Source of the DNA: VMCP01 sp964592635
GTDB taxonomy: Bacteria; Bacteroidota; Bacteroidia; NS11-12g; UBA955
Assembly (NCBI GenBank): GCA_964592635.1
Contig: CAZQFZ010000006.1
Coordinates: 1 to 44,078, forward strand
Direction: 5' to 3'
Length of the DNA: 44,078 nucleotides
Translations under genes and position numbers: made by a program
The notes under the pieces: generated by a model
Told to the model about the DNA's origin: nothing
Seen by the model: the letters and a program-made list of their open reading frames with translations, nothing else
The model's database searches: none
Part shown: positions 41,701 to 44,078 of the stretch, one piece after another
Layout: each line of letters opens with the position of its first letter
Position numbering within the stretch: the stretch's first letter is position 1

Positions 41701-44078
41701 AAAAATGAAAGGAAAGAATCCAAATTACGTGTATAACTACATCGTTCAAACACGTGGTGAAGAAAATCCATTCCAAGCGCAGTGTACAAACAATTGGTTT
41801 GATGGTAATTCCAAAACCACCGATGGACCTGATACTTTGGTAACGGCAGAAGTTCGCAAGTACTCTATAGGAGCGGATGTTTCGGCTGTTTGGGATCGAA
41901 TTAAAACAAGATTAGAAGATCGTGGTTTTGATCCTTTTGCTTTGGCTGATACTCAGATTGCCAAAATGATTTGGAACAACAAGGGAGTTATTGGTCAACC
42001 TAGCACGGGTGCATATGGTTGTATCGATACTACTGGTTTTGGTAAGGATATCAAATTTTACTATGTTCCTGATTTATCTCAAACTACGGTATTGCATTGG
42101 AGAGATTCAACTATTACTCCTTTGGATTCTTGGTACGATGCAGTTACAAAGAAAAAAATTGCTGCTTATCGTTTTGTACCAAGATGGTCAGGGTTCCATA
42201 TTATTAGTTTGAGTATGACTTCTGCTAATGGTAAGTGTGACGCAATAAGTGCGTTGCCTGTAATCGTTGGTTTTGCCATGTACATGGATAAGTTTGCTGA
42301 TTCAATCGTTTGTCAGAAAGAGGGTCAGTCTTTACAAATAGCTCCAGACTACCGTTATTTCTCTACAGATCCATTGAACTTCGGAACTTGGGATTGGAAT
42401 TATTATTGGAATACGGATCCGACTCAGAATCCGACTCGATATGATTATTGGAAAGATCCTGCTCGTATTGCAGCTCGAATTCAAGGTGATATGAATAAGG
42501 AGTTTAGAACCAAATGGGATTGGAGTAAAGAGGATGACGATGTGAATAATCCTAATACCATTTTTGGTGGTGGAGACTACGGAGGAACTGGTTCTGGTAC
42601 TTCCAACAATCCATGGGTTCAATTAGGTGGTGGTTCTAGTATTTATTACCAAAATGACTCTGGAGTATATACGTTTAGAAATATTGCGGGCGACTCAACT
42701 GGTTGTTTGGATACTGTGACTAAACGTTTGTTTATCTCGCGTTTGGATGTGAAGTTTGATTTGAATTTGGAAACTCCAAGTTGTAACACCATTATTGAAT
42801 TTTTTGATTCGTCAATTTTGCATGATCCATGCTCATGGGCACTTAAAAATTGTAGTGGTCCAAAACCAATGGCTTGTGATTTCATGAATAAGTGGTGGAT
42901 CGATTGGGGAGATGGTTTTGATAACTACTACGAAAGAAAGAATATTAATAGTTCTGGATTGCCTCCAAGAATTGCTCATAAATACACACGCAATGGTTGG
43001 TTTAAGATTCGCTACGGTGTTTCTACAGATCAAGGTTGTGGTGATACCATTGAACGTTGGGTGAAAATTCCAGGACCTCGTCCTAAATTCGAATTCACCA
43101 CCAAAGCAGGTAACTTCGTTACTATTTGTGCGGGTGATAGCGTTGAGTTTAGCAACTTAACTGACTCAGCAACCGGTAATGCTCAATGGACTTGGTATTT
43201 TGGTGATGGTAGAATTGTGAACGATACTATACAGCGTAATTTGTTCCATCAGTACCAAAAGCCTGGTTTGTACGAAATATACTTGCAGCAGTTCGACGAT
43301 TTGATTATTCCACCGAATATCAAGCGTACTTGTGATGCAACTTACCCAGATACTTTAGGTAAGCAAGCTAAATTTAAAGTATTGGTGTTGCCTCGTGATT
43401 CAGTTCGCGGATTGATTGTGAAACCATCTATCTGTCCTGGCGATAGTAATATTTTCATCGATAACTCGGATACCATTCTGAAAGTGTATAAATGGAAGTT
43501 TGAACACTACAGTACGAAATTAGGTCGTTGGGTTGTAGATACTGTAACCACTGGAAACAAGCGTTATGCTACAACATTCTCTGATCCTGGTACCTATCGT
43601 GTAACACACTATGCTGATTACGATCCTCAACATCCTCGTCCATGGTGTCCAACAGAGATGGCTCCACAGACCTTCTTGGTGGATTCGGTTTACTCTGATT
43701 TCGATATTGATTCTTCAAATAAACCGGATTTCTATTTCACCAGAAAAGACGTGAATGGTACTTCTTGGAGATGGGGTTTTGGTCATCAATATGATATTAC
43801 CACTCGATTGCCTAAAGATTTCCTAGAAAATCTCAAATCGAACGACAAAAAAGTGAAATGGTCTTATGACAGTTCAAATGTTTACTGGGTGTGTTTAATT
43901 ACTAAGAACTCAACTGGCTGTGAAGACACAATTTGTAAGTCTGTCAATGTTGACTTGTTTGTGTACTTGGCCAACGTGTTTACTCCTGGTGATGGTAATG
44001 GATTGAACGACGAGTACCGCGTACCAATTCAAGGTCAAGATCTATTTGAAATCCGTATCTTCAACCGTTGGGGTGAAA
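38738..44078 (+). CDS. Giant PKD-type surface protein with CHU_C domain (3'-truncated)
   Basis: The frame stays open for more than 1780 codons and runs off the window. ATG 38738 starts a signal peptide (ISLFLKSALLMMLALVFGSKSAQAQ), so it is preferred; the same frame is open back to ATG 38624, 2 nt after the anti-sigma stop. Residue 28 on is an Ig/PKD-like domain (CVGAPITFKGNAQGTTHDWTF). PKD-like repeats with WxFGDG or WGDG cores recur, for example at about residues 1388 (WIDWGDGFDN) and 1486 (TWYFGDGR). Cysteines are frequent, suggesting disulfides. From about residue 1747 FTPGDGNGLNDEYRV and then FNRWGE begin a T9SS type-B sorting domain. Probably a secreted adhesin. Confidence 0.85.
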   Translation, partial: MKGISLFLKSALLMMLALVFGSKSAQAQTCIITYDGNLCVGAPITFKGNAQGTTHDWTFNDGGTNYFATGQVNSIYPFKSPGSKTITYITTINGSKCTATLNLTIKEKPKINLTIKTLDTQCFEQNLFCFIDSTKNSNGAKIVNTKYVVSDGQFGEYDFPPSVMPNEYCFSVKDPRGGSFNIYVETTDENGCQDTQNLLGAVYVREKIGAAFTSNKPQGCDSVLAKIKNISRISKSSVDSIWWYWTGTNAGMEVEGRPNINKLWGPDLDKWFYGQGIYTSKLVIRTIDGCKDSFKVVATASVFQSKAIILADKDSTCISSPEIKFSVNIVPSGASGLLWNFGDPNSGPQNTNNRTWSPAHSFTGLGPFLVKLTYRHPVCGNVETYDTIIILGPLSAIESAFQRVPDWQTFQCPKDVMDTVYFTRNLSKFYHNDLDFTDDDSTFYKNGTSALGHTFKSAGGKPVQEWFPPIRLEQNSNGTKTVYKPAAGPLPGGGDDPLKRERVCATRLWDFGDNFGSKCTTDITRNKNVTVNCAFTHDSTPYHYYRSWDLVMLSDFKNAPMEDAIFIDSNGLCKRVNVFPDTLFYVLIDTMVAVPPTTADSASFKSSGIFAKGTTTYRMEKGVRGVGERYMEDYVKIRVEAGDTVYIGRNGAWRRVIGPRDSLVKKTEIIQLRSKTDSFTFLYTVHLKRDTLPRKLYEIRTKKGEKPYKLDSFVRRPQGKQGFDYFVNYNRFRELYYARIPSCNNVRLTHEDTCHPMKCRSEATKQLAMLHANAGGVGSGVIKDAIECLGSVNPTYGVTFILSDLKPGCTFTDVQINYDTFCDPKAWVPLAGLSPGGRPLNPPLPFWNTGYQLAGNPPSRYSQTYSPSSVCNNKTNCVTVGIIVGNGIAKPGGNSAKRPLCQDTHYYDKFACFPMIDTDFELITPTKNALGDYKICKWDEVVARPKSTNKTRTRDLKSLRWMLSTGNAGPDYARNWNQYIQEDYFHYQKMKGKNPNYVYNYIVQTRGEENPFQAQCTNNWFDGNSKTTDGPDTLVTAEVRKYSIGADVSAVWDRIKTRLEDRGFDPFALADTQIAKMIWNNKGVIGQPSTGAYGCIDTTGFGKDIKFYYVPDLSQTTVLHWRDSTITPLDSWYDAVTKKKIAAYRFVPRWSGFHIISLSMTSANGKCDAISALPVIVGFAMYMDKFADSIVCQKEGQSLQIAPDYRYFSTDPLNFGTWDWNYYWNTDPTQNPTRYDYWKDPARIAARIQGDMNKEFRTKWDWSKEDDDVNNPNTIFGGGDYGGTGSGTSNNPWVQLGGGSSIYYQNDSGVYTFRNIAGDSTGCLDTVTKRLFISRLDVKFDLNLETPSCNTIIEFFDSSILHDPCSWALKNCSGPKPMACDFMNKWWIDWGDGFDNYYERKNINSSGLPPRIAHKYTRNGWFKIRYGVSTDQGCGDTIERWVKIPGPRPKFEFTTKAGNFVTICAGDSVEFSNLTDSATGNAQWTWYFGDGRIVNDTIQRNLFHQYQKPGLYEIYLQQFDDLIIPPNIKRTCDATYPDTLGKQAKFKVLVLPRDSVRGLIVKPSICPGDSNIFIDNSDTILKVYKWKFEHYSTKLGRWVVDTVTTGNKRYATTFSDPGTYRVTHYADYDPQHPRPWCPTEMAPQTFLVDSVYSDFDIDSSNKPDFYFTRKDVNGTSWRWGFGHQYDITTRLPKDFLENLKSNDKKVKWSYDSSNVYWVCLITKNSTGCEDTICKSVNVDLFVYLANVFTPGDGNGLNDEYRVPIQGQDLFEIRIFNRWGE

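Noticed and set aside
38624..44078. Several short frames of 60-100 codons on both strands
   Set aside because: All lie inside the single continuous frame of the giant PKD-type protein, which has coherent domains throughout; they are shadows.
1..44078. tRNA, rRNA, insertion sequence, prophage or riboswitch
   Set aside because: I looked through the intergenic spaces and saw no cloverleaf, transposase, phage gene or recognisable riboswitch; a covariance-model scan would be the decisive test.

Overview
The window is chromosomal DNA from a member of the Bacteroidota. Evidence: a TonB-dependent receptor with an N-terminal regulatory-like domain, a PorV/PorQ-family barrel, a cargo protein with a type IX secretion (T9SS) C-terminal domain, two gliding-motility-type (CHU_C) C-terminal domains, an ECF sigma/anti-sigma pair, AT-rich intergenic DNA and several copies of the Bacteroidota -7 promoter motif TAnnTTTG. 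LPS genes (waaA, an LpxH-like hydrolase) confirm a Gram-negative envelope. I cannot resolve the order or genus. A run of 100 N at 33503-33602 marks a draft-assembly scaffold join.

Layout. 1-4853 (+): the 3' end of a beta-barrel-like protein, an erythromycin-esterase-like exported protein whose signal peptide is split by an apparent frameshift, pssA, purE and a DUF3109 cysteine-rich protein. 5068-16575 (-): a long run of reverse-strand genes: UbiA-family prenyltransferase, def, ruvX, groL, groS, waaA, an outer-membrane protein, an alpha/beta hydrolase, ald, a MurG-like glycosyltransferase, an LpxH-like phosphoesterase and a GNAT-fold protein. 16679-20604 (+): an M49-like zinc peptidase and a tail-specific protease. 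20647-21306 (-): ccmB. 21408-24160 (+): accC and a phosphoglycerate-dehydrogenase-like gene. 24332-33159 (+): a receptor / T9SS cargo / PorV trio ending in a strong terminator. 33160-33833: gene-free DNA with 47-bp degenerate repeats and the assembly gap. 33834-36640 (+): greA, a HIT protein, an Lgt-like protein and holB. 36709 to the end (+): an ECF sigma factor, a membrane-anchored putative anti-sigma factor carrying a T9SS type-B-like C-terminal domain, and a giant PKD-type surface protein that runs off the window while entering the same kind of domain.

The most unusual part is the last block. The sigma factor and its partner overlap translationally, the partner has the expected cytoplasmic head and one membrane span, and its periplasmic end is the sorting-signal domain of T9SS cargo. 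The next gene encodes a large cargo protein with that domain. I infer that the anti-sigma factor may use a cargo-like domain to sense secretion status or cargo processing and adjust production of the adhesin. The second notable block is the receptor/cargo/PorV trio. Other leads are three genes whose TAnnTTTG box lies exactly 4 nt before the ATG (predicted leaderless mRNAs), a 16-bp perfect palindrome between ccmB and accC, and several enzymes with altered signature motifs. I saw no tRNA, rRNA, CRISPR array, insertion sequence or prophage gene.
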